From NCBI RefSeq assembly GCF_015767635.1, contig NZ_CP065230.1, positions 3,410,001 to 3,474,000 of the forward strand: a stretch of DNA of 64,000 bases, read 5' to 3'. The stretch is from Halomonas sp. A40-4. Lineage in GTDB: Bacteria; Pseudomonadota; Gammaproteobacteria; Pseudomonadales; Halomonadaceae. A program made the translations under genes and the position numbers. Positions 8,578 through 17,583 of this stretch are shown here, piece by piece. Each line of letters starts with the position of its first letter. Positions within the stretch are counted from its first letter, which is position 1. Under the pieces are notes generated by a model. The model was given only the letters and a program-made list of their open reading frames with translations, was not told where the DNA came from and searched no databases.

Positions 8578-8883
8578 ATGCCCAACGACATGTCCACCGC
8601 CAGTCACGTTCAGCGCAGTTTACGCCAGTGTTTGGCCGTCGTGGCAGAGCTGCTTTACGACAACGGGCATGTATTGGAAACCATCACCCTGACCAAACGC
8701 GGCCTGAGCAGCAAAGAATTGCAGTTGCTCAACCAGAGCGCGCCGGACTGGGCCACCTGCCAGCAGGTGCTGGAAACCAGCCAAGCGGCCACCCGCAACG
8801 AGCAGGGTCGGTTTGTGTTGACCCCCATGGGTCGCGAGCTGATGTTTGATATGTTCGGGGAAGGCGCAGCGGACTGTGCCTAG
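8578..8883 (+). CDS. Small hypothetical protein (101 aa)
   Basis: Not recognised. The product is a small soluble protein, probably helical in its first half (SLRQCLAVVAELLYDNGH), with a C-terminal segment reading RFVLTPMGRELMFDMFGE. The ATG at 8578 was chosen over upstream starts because AGGAGAAGGAA lies directly before it. It is convergent with the 24-residue gene at 8905-8979 and divergent from ugd. No domain or motif allows a function. Confidence 0.7.
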   Translation: MPNDMSTASHVQRSLRQCLAVVAELLYDNGHVLETITLTKRGLSSKELQLLNQSAPDWATCQQVLETSQAATRNEQGRFVLTPMGRELMFDMFGEGAADCA

Positions 8884-8904
8884 CCCCTGACACTAACGTC
8901 GTTT

Positions 8905-8979
8905 TTAGCGGATACCTAGAAACGACAGGATAAACAGCACGACCACGACCAGTCCGATGATATAGATAATGTTTCTCAT
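8905..8979 (-). CDS. 24-residue single-span membrane microprotein
   Basis: A very short gene encoding a protein that begins MRNIIYIIG, continues with a hydrophobic V/L/I/F run, and ends SFLGIR. Almost the whole chain is one predicted membrane span. AAGGAG lies 8 bases ahead of the ATG. Upstream in-frame codons exist but carry no Shine-Dalgarno sequence. Proteins of this look (MRNIIYIIG... ending in LGLR) are, from memory, scattered through proteobacteria as uncharacterised microproteins. The role is unknown. Confidence 0.72.
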   Translation of the reverse strand: MRNIIYIIGLVVVVLFILSFLGIR

Positions 8980-9128
8980 AGATGCACTCCTTGCGAATTG
9001 CGTGGTTAAAAAAGCAATTTCTTGTTGACCTATGTAGCCTAGCAGCCTTCCCAGATTTTGCGTATTCAAGCCGTTAGTTGCCCCCTCAGTTAACAAGACT
9101 GACTGGAACCCTTACACCGCTGTGGGTT

Positions 9129-9146
9129 CAAACAGGTTCCTGTTTG
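9129..9146. promoter_or_regulatory. 18-bp perfect palindrome ahead of the serine hydrolase gene
   Basis: CAAACAGG-TT-CCTGTTTG is perfectly symmetric and lies 13 bp upstream of the ATG at 9160. This is a good candidate operator for a dimeric repressor of TetR or MarR type. It could also form an RNA hairpin in the leader. No regulator gene is adjacent. Confidence 0.45.
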
Positions 9147-9159
9147 TTGAGAGTTTGCC

Positions 9160-10185
9160 ATGCGCTTGTTGATGTCCGCCGCTTTTTTCGCTGCCACGCT
9201 GTTCTCCTCCGCCATTAGTGCCCAACCGACGTCTCCCTCACCGCCCAAGGCTGATGCGCTCAGCAACCTGAGCGACGACGCCCGCGGTTATTCACGCTTG
9301 CACAGCATTGTGGTGGCCCATCAGGGTCGGATCATTCACGAGCACCACCAGGGCGGCCCGGGGGTTGATGCGCCCGCGAACATCAAGTCACTCTCGAAAA
9401 CCGTACTGGCGGCGCTGGTGGGAGCTGCTATCGAAGAGGGTATTATCGAATCCACCGATCAGACGCTGGTGTCGCTGCTCGGCAACCATGTGCCTGAAGG
9501 GGCGGACCCCGAGGTTGCCGATATCACCGTGAGTCATTTGCTGTCTTTACAGGCAGGGCTTGAGCGCACATCCGGCCAGAATTACGGCGCCTGGGTAGCC
9601 AGCCCCAACTGGGTGGAAGATGCGCTGACACGACCATTTGTCGACCAACCCGGCGGTCGCATGCTGTATTCCACGGGGTCCAGTCATCTTTTGTCTGCCG
9701 CGCTGACCTACACCAGCGGCGAGTCCACCTATGCTTTGGCCCAACGGCTGTTGGCGGAGCCGCTGAATATTGCCATTCCCCCCTGGCTGCAGGACCCTCA
9801 GGGGATCTACTTCGGCGGTAACGATATGCAGCTCTCGCCGCGTGCGCTGGTGCACATTGGCGAGCTGTATCGCAACGACGGTGTCGTCGTTGATGGCAAC
9901 GGCAACGAACAGCGTGTGCTGCCGGAAGGCTGGGTCGCGCGCTCCTGGACGCCGCGGGGCACTTCTCGCTGGACGGGCGACGGTTACGGCTATGGCTGGT
10001 TTATCACGCAGTTGGGCGGCGAAGACGTTTACTACGGCCGCGGCTTCGGCGGCCAGGCGCTGTTTGTGGTCCCCGAGCGGGCGTTAACCATCGCCATGAC
10101 CGCTGACCCAACGCCGCCCTCGCCCGGCGGGCAGTTTCAGGAACGCCTGAATGCCATGGTAGCGAATCTCTTAACGTACGAGTAA
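9160..10185 (+). CDS. Exported serine hydrolase, beta-lactamase/EstB (class C-like) family
   Basis: Probably a periplasmic or secreted serine hydrolase of the beta-lactamase-related family. The 341-residue product has a signal peptide (first about 21 residues, cleaved near SAISAQ), the SxxK nucleophile motif SLSK (S77, K80), and a Tyr-Ser motif in LYST near residue 170. The C-terminal part reads GYGYGWFITQLGG...GRGFGGQ, where the usual HTG-type motif is replaced by a glycine-rich form common in esterase-type members. The substrate could be an ester, peptide or D-amino acid compound; real beta-lactam resistance is not implied. It ends 5 bp from the convergent yqhA-like gene. Confidence 0.85.
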   Translation: MRLLMSAAFFAATLFSSAISAQPTSPSPPKADALSNLSDDARGYSRLHSIVVAHQGRIIHEHHQGGPGVDAPANIKSLSKTVLAALVGAAIEEGIIESTDQTLVSLLGNHVPEGADPEVADITVSHLLSLQAGLERTSGQNYGAWVASPNWVEDALTRPFVDQPGGRMLYSTGSSHLLSAALTYTSGESTYALAQRLLAEPLNIAIPPWLQDPQGIYFGGNDMQLSPRALVHIGELYRNDGVVVDGNGNEQRVLPEGWVARSWTPRGTSRWTGDGYGYGWFITQLGGEDVYYGRGFGGQALFVVPERALTIAMTADPTPPSPGGQFQERLNAMVANLLTYE

Positions 10186-10190
10186 ACCGG

Positions 10191-10748
10191 CTATTCCTTT
10201 TTGTGTCCCAGGCTCATCAGGTAGAGCGCAGCGGCCAGGGCGAGAACCGAAAGCGCCAGGTAGATCGCTTCCAGCGGGGTAGCGAAGCGGATATCCACCA
10301 CCGCACGGAAGAACTCGATAATCACCGCGAGAATCACCACGCGGGCGATTTTATCCTTGAGCTGATCGAGCGAGGCGACGTTGAAAGGATGATGAGGATA
10401 GCGCGCTTCTGCCTGGTCAATACGTGATACAAACAGCCGGTAGATGCCCAACCCGAATATCATCAGCACGATGGCGATCAAATAGATATCCACGGCGATA
10501 ATGATATCGGGCACCAGGCTTTCGTGGATATCGACGCTGCTGTCCACGAAATAGTAGTGTAGCGTGCGCATCACGACCTTGAAGATATCGACTGTGCCCA
10601 CCACGAACAGCATGACCGCGCCGATCAGACTGGGCACCACGGCCAGCATGACCAGAAACCGCGAGTTCCATAGTGCGGTTTCGACTCGCCGCTCCCAGCG
10701 ACCTTGCTGTTCGGGCGGTTTGGGGGGCGTCGGCGGCGTATCGATCAT
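10191..10748 (-). CDS. YqhA family (UPF0114) inner-membrane protein
   Basis: Integral membrane protein of unknown biochemical role, 185 residues. A proline-rich N-terminus (MIDTPPTPPKPPEQQGRWER) is followed by WNSRFLVMLAVVPSLIGAV, the start of the first membrane span, and three more likely spans. The loop HESLVPDIIIAVDIYLIAIV and the C-terminal GHKKE agree with the family. The start at 10748 is supported by AGGA 8 bases ahead; a longer in-frame start at 10850 would overlap the region upstream without homology. The exoD-like gene ends 28 bp upstream, so the two may be co-transcribed. Confidence 0.85.
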   Translation of the reverse strand: MIDTPPTPPKPPEQQGRWERRVETALWNSRFLVMLAVVPSLIGAVMLFVVGTVDIFKVVMRTLHYYFVDSSVDIHESLVPDIIIAVDIYLIAIVLMIFGLGIYRLFVSRIDQAEARYPHHPFNVASLDQLKDKIARVVILAVIIEFFRAVVDIRFATPLEAIYLALSVLALAAALYLMSLGHKKE

Positions 10749-10776
10749 GGTCGGTTCCTTGTTGTTAGCGCAAAAA

Positions 10777-11370
10777 TTAAAGCAGACCAACGAGAATGAG
10801 TGTGCAGGTGATGCCAAACAGCGCAAACCCCAGCACCAATGCAGCGCCATCCCGCGCGACTAACCCGAGGCCCAGCAACGACAGCGCCAGCCCGGCGCCG
10901 TTGGCAGAAAAGGGAATAAACTCCATGGGGGGCATAGCCAGAGCAATCAACAGGCACACAAAGGCCGTCACGCGGATGCCAATATAGCCGGTTAACCACG
11001 GCAGGCGAATCCGCAGCAACCCATCAATCCAGCGAGCGGGCTTTTTTAAATAATAAATGCCTTTATCGAACTTATGGCGTGAAATCGAGCGCTTGAGCAT
11101 CCAGTTGGGTAGCCAGAAGGTCTCTCGCCCGGCCAGCAACTGCCCCGATACCAGCAGCACCAGCAGCGCCATCAATGTGGGCATGCCGGGAATATCGCCA
11201 ATAATCGGTGCCAGCGTGATCAGCCCCGTCACCAATAACAAGGGACCAAAGGAACGCCGCCCCACGGCATGCACCACATCGTCAACGCTGACTCGCTGAG
11301 CGTCCTGCTCCATGCGCTCCAACGACGCAATTAGATCCATCAAAGTCGAGCCTTCGCGACGATCATCCAT
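10777..11370 (-). CDS. ExoD family membrane protein
   Basis: Membrane protein related to Rhizobium ExoD, a family linked to exopolysaccharide production and alkaline tolerance but lacking a defined reaction. The 197-residue product has a cytoplasmic N-terminus, the conserved segment GRRSFGPLLLVTGLITLAPI, then IPGMPTLMALLVLLVSGQLL, a central basic loop (RSISRHKF) and further membrane spans. Its start overlaps the end of the TerB-like gene by 8 bp, which points to translational coupling. Confidence 0.86.
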   Translation of the reverse strand: MDDRREGSTLMDLIASLERMEQDAQRVSVDDVVHAVGRRSFGPLLLVTGLITLAPIIGDIPGMPTLMALLVLLVSGQLLAGRETFWLPNWMLKRSISRHKFDKGIYYLKKPARWIDGLLRIRLPWLTGYIGIRVTAFVCLLIALAMPPMEFIPFSANGAGLALSLLGLGLVARDGAALVLGFALFGITCTLILVGLL

Positions 11371-11827
11371 TCTGGTTTATACGCTCTTCGGTTAATAGTT
11401 TGGTGCGAATAAAATCGCTGTGGCTGACGTGAAGCAGATCCGCCAGGCGCCGAATACGGTGTTCTTCCAGGGCATCGACGCTGCCGTCGGCCCAGGCCAG
11501 TTGCCACATCAACGCCACCAGCTCGCAGCGTTGTTCGTAGTCGTAGTGATCCTTGATCAGGCTGACAAACTGGTAGTGGTCGACCGCGTCTTCCACTTCG
11601 TCCTGCGCCAGCGCCATCAGCTCGTCAACATCGGCTTCACTGAGCTGGTAGCGCTGAAGCAGCATACGACGTAACGCCTCAAGCTCGGCGTCGCTTGTAT
11701 CGTAGTCGGCCCGGGCGATTTCAAACAGCAACGCGGCCGAAGCCAGTTCGAGCGTGATGGTCCGGTTATCGCGCTGCTCGGGTTGCACAAGCGTACGCTG
11801 AAAAAACTCTTGGATGGTGTCCAGCAT
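11363..11827 (-). CDS. TerB-like protein
   Basis: Small cytoplasmic helical protein of the TerB superfamily (154 residues), named after tellurite resistance but widespread as a metal-binding helical domain of unclear task. The conserved acidic pattern is visible: FEIARADYDTSDAELEALRR in the first repeat and LMWQLAWADGSVDALEEHRI in the second. These are the paired D/E helices that bind metal in the family. AGGAGA lies 7 bases before the ATG. It heads a short operon with the ExoD-like and probably the YqhA-like genes. Confidence 0.86.
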   Translation of the reverse strand: MLDTIQEFFQRTLVQPEQRDNRTITLELASAALLFEIARADYDTSDAELEALRRMLLQRYQLSEADVDELMALAQDEVEDAVDHYQFVSLIKDHYDYEQRCELVALMWQLAWADGSVDALEEHRIRRLADLLHVSHSDFIRTKLLTEERINQNG

Positions 11828-11863
11828 GGGGGTCTCCTATGCACGCAAGACGCTGCAAGCGCC

Positions 11864-12868
11864 TTACGACTGCTTGGTCAGTTGCTCTTTTAACTGTTTG
11901 GGGACCTGCTTGATGATCAGCCGGTCCTGAGTGGCGTCGTATTCAATGCTCGAGCCGAGCAGGTGCGAGTCAAAACTGATCGAGACGCCGCCCGCCCGTC
12001 CGGTAAAGCGCCGGAATTGATTGATCGTGCGCTTGTCCGGGGGAATTTCCGGCGACAGGCCATAATCGGCATTGCGAATGTGCTCGTAGAAGGCCTTGGG
12101 CTGTTTTTCGTCGACCAGCGCTGAGAGTTCGTCGAGCGTCATGGGTTCCCCACGGCTCATCTGATCGTTGGCGTAATCCACCAGGGTGTCGGTTTTTTCC
12201 CGGCTGGCCTCATCATCGAAGTCTTCTTTCTCGACATAGTCGCTGAAGGCTTTGAGCAGCGTGCGGGTTTCCTCCGGGGCATCAATGCCTTCTTCCATAC
12301 CCAGCAAGGCCATCATCCCCTCACCCAGTTTCTTGCCACCGCGATCTTTGAGGAACGACACGTACTGGGCATCCGGCGAATCGCTCTGCCATTGGCTGAG
12401 GTTGATCCTAGCGGCCAGCGTCAGCTGACGGGTGTTGAGCTGGGCGGCGGGCACCGCCTGGTGCGCATCATCAATGCCAATGCCATCGCGCTGGTGGGCA
12501 AGCCCCATGAAAAGCGTTTCGGTGTCGCCCTGGCGCTGGTGGCTGATCACTAAGTAACCACTGACTGACAGCTGCTCTTGAAGCGTACTGACGAGCCGCT
12601 CAGCAAGCGCAGTGGCAAGCTCGGTAAAGGGCTGCTCACCGGCGAGGTAGTCTTTCAGCCACACCGATAGCGGCCCGGCGTGCTCGCCCTCTTCGGCAAA
12701 CCGCCCCCAGCCTTTGGGCTTGGTGTTGTAGGTGTCGTTGAGCGCGCTGACCAGGCTTTCCATGACCGGCTCGGCGCTGTCGGCCTCAACCGGGGCGGCG
12801 GTCAGCGTCAGGCGCTCGCCGTCAAGCGTCGGGTCCAGGCGATGGACGATACTGTGCAGAAGTGGCAT
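11864..12868 (-). CDS. ndpA: Nucleoid-associated protein NdpA (YejK family)
   Basis: DNA-binding nucleoid-associated protein of gammaproteobacteria. The 334-residue product matches the usual length (about 335). It has the family start LLHSIVHRLD, the central YVSFLKDRGGKKLGEGMMA segment, and a C-terminal part with NADYGLSPEIPPDKRTINQF and SFDSHLLGSSIEYD. It lies 36 bp upstream of the TerB-like gene on the same strand, with a weak Shine-Dalgarno sequence. Its exact cellular task is not well defined even in E. coli. Confidence 0.93.
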   Translation of the reverse strand: MPLLHSIVHRLDPTLDGERLTLTAAPVEADSAEPVMESLVSALNDTYNTKPKGWGRFAEEGEHAGPLSVWLKDYLAGEQPFTELATALAERLVSTLQEQLSVSGYLVISHQRQGDTETLFMGLAHQRDGIGIDDAHQAVPAAQLNTRQLTLAARINLSQWQSDSPDAQYVSFLKDRGGKKLGEGMMALLGMEEGIDAPEETRTLLKAFSDYVEKEDFDDEASREKTDTLVDYANDQMSRGEPMTLDELSALVDEKQPKAFYEHIRNADYGLSPEIPPDKRTINQFRRFTGRAGGVSISFDSHLLGSSIEYDATQDRLIIKQVPKQLKEQLTKQS

Positions 12869-12902
12869 AAGACGTGTGGCGCTCCCTTGCTAGGGTTTAA
12901 GG

Positions 12903-13664
12903 CTAGGGTTTGAGACGGTAGCCGGTGCGGAAAATCCAGCCGATGGTGGCTAAACAGACCGCCAGGAACAGGCAGATCATGATAACGCTGGCCGCCAGAC
13001 TGACGTCGCTGATGCCGTAAAAGCTCCAGCGAAAACCACTGACCAGATACACCACCGGGTTGAGCAGGGTGACGCCCTGCCAGAACGGCGGCAACATGTC
13101 GATGGAGTAGAAACTGCCGCCCAGAAAGGTCAGCGGGGTAATCACCAACAGCGGCACAAGCTGTAAGCGGTCGAAGCCCTCAGCCCAGATGCCGATGATA
13201 AAGCCCAGCAGGCTGAAGGTAACCGCGGTCAGCACCAGAAAGGTCAGCATCCAGAAGGGATGCGCGACTTCCAGGGGTACAAAAAACCCGGAAGTGGCAA
13301 GAATAATCAGCCCCAGCAGAATCGATTTGGACGCCGCCGCCCCCACGTAGCCCATGACAATCTCCAGGTACGAGATGGGTGCCGAAAGCAGCTCGTAAAT
13401 GCTACCGGAAAACTTGGGAAAGAAGATCCCGAACGAGGCGTTTGACACGCTCTGGGTCAGCAACATCAGCATGATCAGCCCCGGCACGATAAAGGCGCCG
13501 TAGCTGATGCCATCAATCTCGCTGATGCGCGAGCCAATCGCCGCGCCGAACACCACAAAATAGAGCGACGTCGAGATCACCGGCGAGACAATGCTTTGCA
13601 GCAGGGTGCGCCGGGTGCGCGCCATTTCGGCCATGTAGATGGCGCGAACAGGGTAGAGATTCAT
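12903..13664 (-). CDS. ABC-2 type transporter permease (YadH-like)
   Basis: Inner-membrane half of an ABC exporter. The 253-residue product has six likely membrane spans and the ABC-2 signature region ([20 protein letters not shown], then [18 protein letters not shown]). Its ATG overlaps the stop of the ATPase gene by 4 bp (ATGA), so the two are translationally coupled and form one exporter. The substrate is unknown; E. coli YadGH is similar and also unassigned. Confidence 0.92.
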   Translation of the reverse strand: MNLYPVRAIYMAEMARTRRTLLQSIVSPVISTSLYFVVFGAAIGSRISEIDGISYGAFIVPGLIMLMLLTQSVSNASFGIFFPKFSGSIYELLSAPISYLEIVMGYVGAAASKSILLGLIILATSGFFVPLEVAHPFWMLTFLVLTAVTFSLLGFIIGIWAEGFDRLQLVPLLVITPLTFLGGSFYSIDMLPPFWQGVTLLNPVVYLVSGFRWSFYGISDVSLAASVIMICLFLAVCLATIGWIFRTGYRLKP

Positions 13665-14596
13665 GCGCGCTCCTTAACCAGGTCAACGAAAATATCTTCC
13701 AGCGAGCTTTGCCGGGTATGCAGGTCCTTGAAGGTAACACCTTCGCGTTCAAGGTCGGTGAGCAGCGCAGGAATACCGTGGCCGTCCTCTTCCTGGTGGC
13801 CATCGTAGGTATAGACCAGCTCATTGCCTTCGGCCGTCAAGCTGAGCTCCGGGCGGTCGAGGGCGGGCGGCAGGGTTTCAAGCGGCTCGTTGAGGTACAG
13901 CGTCAGCTGCTTGCTGCCCAGCTTGCTCATCAGCGCGTGCTTGTCTTCGACCAGCACGATTTCGCCGTTGTTGATCACGCCAATGCGGTCGGCCATTTCT
14001 TCGGCTTCTTCAATATAATGGGTGGTCAAAATGATGGTCACACCGTTATCGCGCAGCTCGCGCACCACCTGCCACATCTCGCGGCGCAGCTCGACGTCGA
14101 CACCAGCTGTCGGCTCGTCGAGGAACAGGATACGTGGCTCATGGGACAGCGCCTTGGCGATCAGCACGCGGCGTTTCATGCCGCCGGACAGCGTGATGAG
14201 GCGGTTATTGCGCTTATCCCACAGCGCCAGCGACTTGAGCACGCTTTCGATATGCGCCGGGTTAGGCGCCTTGCCGAACAGGCCACGGCTGAAGCTGACC
14301 GTGTTCCAGACGGTTTCAAACGCCTCGTTGGTGAGCTCCTGGGGGACCAGGCCAATGCGCTCGCGGGCCTGGCGGTAGTCGGCGACGTTGTCGAAGCCGT
14401 CCACCAGCACCTGGCCTTCGCTGGGGTTGACCAGGCCACATACCACACTGATCAGCGTGGTTTTGCCCGCCCCATTGGGGCCCAGCAGGGCAAAAATCTC
14501 GCCGCGCTGGATCTGTAAATCGACACGGCTGAGCGCTTGAAAACCGCCCCGGTAGGTTTTGTTCAGACCTCGGATTTCGATAATGGCATCGTTCAA
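13661..14596 (-). CDS. ABC exporter ATP-binding protein (YadG-like)
   Basis: ATPase of the exporter formed with the downstream permease. The 311-residue product has Walker [10 protein letters not shown], signature [16 protein letters not shown], and Walker [18 protein letters not shown] with the H-loop in [12 protein letters not shown]-terminal extension of about 80 residues follows. The start is taken as TTG at 14596 because AGGAG lies 8 bases before it and the family homology ([14 protein letters not shown]) begins there. A longer reading from 14677 has no ribosome binding site of that quality. Confidence 0.92.
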   Translation of the reverse strand: MNDAIIEIRGLNKTYRGGFQALSRVDLQIQRGEIFALLGPNGAGKTTLISVVCGLVNPSEGQVLVDGFDNVADYRQARERIGLVPQELTNEAFETVWNTVSFSRGLFGKAPNPAHIESVLKSLALWDKRNNRLITLSGGMKRRVLIAKALSHEPRILFLDEPTAGVDVELRREMWQVVRELRDNGVTIILTTHYIEEAEEMADRIGVINNGEIVLVEDKHALMSKLGSKQLTLYLNEPLETLPPALDRPELSLTAEGNELVYTYDGHQEEDGHGIPALLTDLEREGVTFKDLHTRQSSLEDIFVDLVKERA

Positions 14597-14685
14597 GGCA
14601 GGCTCCTGACAAAGCGGCTGAAGTGAGCCGCTGATAGCGAATGGCGCGGGCGATAGTTTAGCACGGGCAGTAAACAAACGGCTGG

Positions 14686-15783
14686 CTACCAGGGTGTGCC
14701 CAATGCACCGCTGCGTCGCAGGGCTAATCCGACGCCTGCTAGCGCGCGCTCGTGTTCACTGACCGCGTCGGGCCCCTGGGTGCAGGCAACCACTGCCCAG
14801 GCAGCATTGGGCATGTCATTTCTCTCCACCAGCCCGGCATCGCAGCTGCGCCGGTCCTGGGTGCCGGTTTTATGCGCAAAGCTCACCCAGTCACCCAACC
14901 CTTGCTTTAACCGCGCTTCCCCGGAGGTGGTGTTGGCCATCAGGGCAAGCAACTCATCACGAGGCGTACCCTGGAGGTCGGGCATGGTGCCAAGGTACAG
15001 CGTTGCCAGTACGTCGCCAACGGCGCGCAAGGTACCGACGTTTTCGCCGCTGGCGTGGTAGGCGTCAAAGGCTTGATGGTAATCAGGTTGATTAAGCGCT
15101 TGGGGTGAAACGCCAAGCCGCTGCGCCAGTGCGCGGGAGCGCTGATTTACCGGCGACTGACGGAGACTTATAAAGTCCATGCCGCCAAGCTCACGCGCCC
15201 CGGGATGGAGCTCACCGTAGACACCCTGACGTACGCTCACCAGCTTGGAGATTGGCCCCAGCGCGTCGGGGTCACCACCGTTGGCCGCCACCATGGACTG
15301 GGCGCGATGATTGACGTTATCCAGGCCAACGCGGTCAATCAGCATGTCCGTGGCGGTATTATCGCTCACGGTAATCATGTGCTCCAGCAAGTACCCCACC
15401 GAGATGGGCGTGCCGGGGTCGTGCCAGTTGGTGGGCCCAGCGCCATCCACGTAATCGCTTTGGTTCAGTGTGAGACGCTCGCGGGTCGGTATACGCTCAC
15501 CCAAGACTTCCGCCGCGACCGGAATCTTGATCAGTGACGCGAGGTACCAGGGCTGATCAGCCTGCCAGCGGTAGGCCTCACCGCTGGAAAGGTCTTGCAC
15601 GTAGACACCAATATCACCGGCGAAACGTTCTTCCAATACGCTCATGCGCGCATCAAGGTCGCTTTGCCAGCCGCTACGTTTATCCACCTCATGGTACCAA
15701 TGCGCGTCGTATGCTTCCGCTTGAGCGGGTTGTACAAACAGCAGCGCTACCGCCACAAGTCCGTGCTGCATCCAGTGTCGCAA
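14686..15783 (-). CDS. Exported class A beta-lactamase-like serine hydrolase
   Basis: Periplasmic serine hydrolase with the class A beta-lactamase fold. From the TTG start at 15783 the protein has 365 residues: a signal peptide ([14 protein letters not shown]), SLIK nucleophile motif (S83, K86), SDN loop (about 140-142) and KTG in [15 protein letters not shown]. The canonical omega-loop E166 motif is not obvious. It is larger than typical class A enzymes and has an insertion between SDN and KTG, so a peptidoglycan- or ester-directed activity is as likely as beta-lactam hydrolysis. The start is uncertain: TTG has GGGGAG 7 bases ahead; ATG at 15771 or a longer start at 15849 are alternatives. 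Confidence 0.85.
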   Translation of the reverse strand: MRHWMQHGLVAVALLFVQPAQAEAYDAHWYHEVDKRSGWQSDLDARMSVLEERFAGDIGVYVQDLSSGEAYRWQADQPWYLASLIKIPVAAEVLGERIPTRERLTLNQSDYVDGAGPTNWHDPGTPISVGYLLEHMITVSDNTATDMLIDRVGLDNVNHRAQSMVAANGGDPDALGPISKLVSVRQGVYGELHPGARELGGMDFISLRQSPVNQRSRALAQRLGVSPQALNQPDYHQAFDAYHASGENVGTLRAVGDVLATLYLGTMPDLQGTPRDELLALMANTTSGEARLKQGLGDWVSFAHKTGTQDRRSCDAGLVERNDMPNAAWAVVACTQGPDAVSEHERALAGVGLALRRSGALGTPW

Positions 15784-15809
15784 ACCATTTCTCCCCGTTT
15801 TCTTGGCGT

Positions 15810-16919
15810 TTAACGATGCTGAGCCATCCAGCGGGTCAGCCAAATCCACGCCGCCGTGCCAAGAATTAACAGCCCGCCAATCCCAAGCGCCTGTGGATAG
15901 CTGTAGTCGCCCTCGCCCTCCAACAGGAAACGCAGCACCAGGAAAATCATCACGATATGGAAAATAAACGACTTGAGCGCATCTGAGCCGACCAGGGTAA
16001 GGGGCTTAAGCACCCTGGCCGCCTTGGTGCCACCCGCCAGGGCCAGGGCGAACAACACCAGCGCGCCGCCCAGGCTAAATAGCATAAAGGCCATCCCGGG
16101 CGGATGTTTACCCTCGTTATTGGCGACCCCCAACATGGCGGCGTAAACGTCACCGCCGACAAGCGCCAGGCCATAAAACCCGGCGATCATTAGGGCGCCC
16201 AGACCGAGCAAGGTGAGCGTGAGGCGACGTTTCAGCAATTGGTCGCCCGAACAGCGCAGCAGCGCTTCGCCCAATAACAGCCCAAGCAAAATAAGCGGCG
16301 CCCGGCTAATCTGGCCCCAGGCGTAGTGATCTTCATGGTCCACCAGCAGCGCCTTGAGGATGTCGTTCCCGCCAAACGAAAACCCTTGCAGCCAGGCGGC
16401 CAGGGCGGTGAGCAGCGCGATGACGGCCAGCCGCCCCCACAGCGGGGCGCGCGCCCACAACGGCAGGATCAACGGCACCCAGAGCAAGGCGATGGCATAG
16501 AAGCCGAGGATTTCCACCCAGATGCCAAAACGACCGTAGAGCAGCGCGTCGACGATCTCGCTAGGCGTATTGAACGGCAGCATTTCGATGATCAACAGCG
16601 CCTTGTACCAGAACCAGACCTCCACCGCGCGCAGCCAGAGTTTCAGGCGGCGTTTAGGCCAGTCGTGGCGATCAACATGGGCAAGAAACGCCACCGCCAG
16701 GGCGACGCCAAACACCAGAATAAACAGCGACGAGGAAAACTTGGTGAGGAAGTGAATCGGCACCATGCCCCAGTCAGGCACATTGCGGATGCCCACTAAT
16801 CCGCTGACGGTGTGACTGACGATCATCAGTCCAATCGCGATACCACGGGCTAGATCAATCGCTTCAATGCGGCCGTCCGCTTTGGGTAGATGGGGCGTTT
16901 CGTTCCAGGCAATCGCCAT
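15810..16919 (-). CDS. Acyltransferase-like multispan membrane protein (DUF1624/OpgC-like)
   Basis: Integral membrane protein with about ten spans, 369 residues. The N-terminal motif RIEAIDLARGIAIGLMIVSH is typical of membrane acyltransferases that modify sugars or glycans (heparan-alpha-glucosaminide acetyltransferase-like, DUF1624, OpgC). The acceptor is unknown. The ATG at 16919 is preferred over one at 16925 because AAGGAC lies at better spacing. The serine hydrolase gene follows 26 bp downstream on the same strand, so the two may act on the same envelope polymer; this is inference. Confidence 0.75.
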   Translation of the reverse strand: MAIAWNETPHLPKADGRIEAIDLARGIAIGLMIVSHTVSGLVGIRNVPDWGMVPIHFLTKFSSSLFILVFGVALAVAFLAHVDRHDWPKRRLKLWLRAVEVWFWYKALLIIEMLPFNTPSEIVDALLYGRFGIWVEILGFYAIALLWVPLILPLWARAPLWGRLAVIALLTALAAWLQGFSFGGNDILKALLVDHEDHYAWGQISRAPLILLGLLLGEALLRCSGDQLLKRRLTLTLLGLGALMIAGFYGLALVGGDVYAAMLGVANNEGKHPPGMAFMLFSLGGALVLFALALAGGTKAARVLKPLTLVGSDALKSFIFHIVMIFLVLRFLLEGEGDYSYPQALGIGGLLILGTAAWIWLTRWMAQHR

Positions 16920-17063
16920 CGGCATGTCCTTATTTCCTGTGCTGATCCTTTTCAGTCAATAAGTTAATACCGCATTTGGGATCGATTATGAACCCGATGT
17001 TTGCTTGCAGGTTCAACGCTTTCGATTGCAGCGTAAGCGGAGCACCGACTCATCGCACACGCG

Positions 17064-17090
17064 AAGTGCCCCGCCAGAAGCGGGGCACTT
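17064..17090 (-). terminator. Strong stem-loop after the acidic protein gene
   Basis: Perfect 11-bp stem (17064-17074 with 17080-17090, arm AAGTGCCCCGC) and 5-base loop, 48 bp beyond the stop of the acidic protein gene on the minus strand. There is no T run after it, so termination is probable but not proved from sequence. Confidence 0.55.
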
Positions 17091-17137
17091 GAAACTCAAC
17101 ATTGAATTTGAGGCGTTAAGCAACTGGCATAAAGGGA

Positions 17138-17425
17138 TTACCAGTCAGAATCTTCTTCAGAATCGGAACCAGCGTCCTCCTCTTCTGTTGTTTCCCAATC
17201 TTCCTGCTCTTCTTCCTCTTCCTCATAAGTGGTGGTGTCTTGACCTTCCTCTTCAGAATCGAAGGAGTTCATTGAACCTTGGCCTTCATCCTCCATCGTT
17301 TCTTCCTGCGGTGCAGGGTCTTGCTCGTCTTCTTCATGCATGTCAGCAAAGGCTAGCGGGCTGGCCATCAGACCGAAAGATACACCGAGGATGCCTAGCT
17401 TCTTGAGAGATTCCGTTTTCATCAT
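17138..17425 (-). CDS. Exported, extremely acidic small protein (95 aa)
   Basis: Not a recognised family. Residues 1-27 form a signal peptide with a basic start and a cleavage site after SPLAFA. The predicted mature 68 residues contain 34 Asp or Glu, no Lys or Arg, and end in aromatic-flanked acidic runs (YEEEEEEQEDWETTEEEDAG). The chain is probably disordered. Such composition suits a periplasmic cation- or metal-binding or osmoadaptive role in a halophile, but this is inference. AGGAGG lies 7 bases before the ATG, one of the best ribosome binding sites here, suggesting high expression. A stem-loop lies in its leader (17458-17492). Confidence 0.82.
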   Translation of the reverse strand: MMKTESLKKLGILGVSFGLMASPLAFADMHEEDEQDPAPQEETMEDEGQGSMNSFDSEEEGQDTTTYEEEEEEQEDWETTEEEDAGSDSEEDSDW

Positions 17426-17457
17426 GATACTGCCTCCTGTTTGGCTTCACTTTCTGA

Positions 17458-17492
17458 TAAGAACGTTAGGCCTTCCTGCCTGTCCGTTCTTA
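17458..17492 (-). other. Stem-loop in the leader of the acidic protein gene
   Basis: An 8-bp perfect outer stem (17458-17465 with 17485-17492, arm TAAGAACG) encloses an inner AGGC/GCCT pairing. It lies 33 bp upstream of the ATG at 17425. It could stabilise the mRNA or act as a leader regulatory structure; the sequence does not decide. Confidence 0.4.
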
Positions 17493-17583
17493 CCTAGATA
17501 TTTGCAGCCAGCATGCCAGGGCTTTATATAAATAAAACAACCAATAAAAATCAAATAGATATAAAACCAATCATCATTCCAAC

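Noticed and set aside
13709..14518. 269-codon open frame on the plus strand opposite the ABC ATPase gene
   Set aside because: Shadow frame; the minus-strand frame carries Walker A, signature and Walker B motifs.
9160..15783. Two beta-lactamase-like genes read as antibiotic resistance
   Set aside because: Fold motifs are shared with esterases and peptidases, there is no resistance context, and one lacks the HTG-type motif; called only serine hydrolases.
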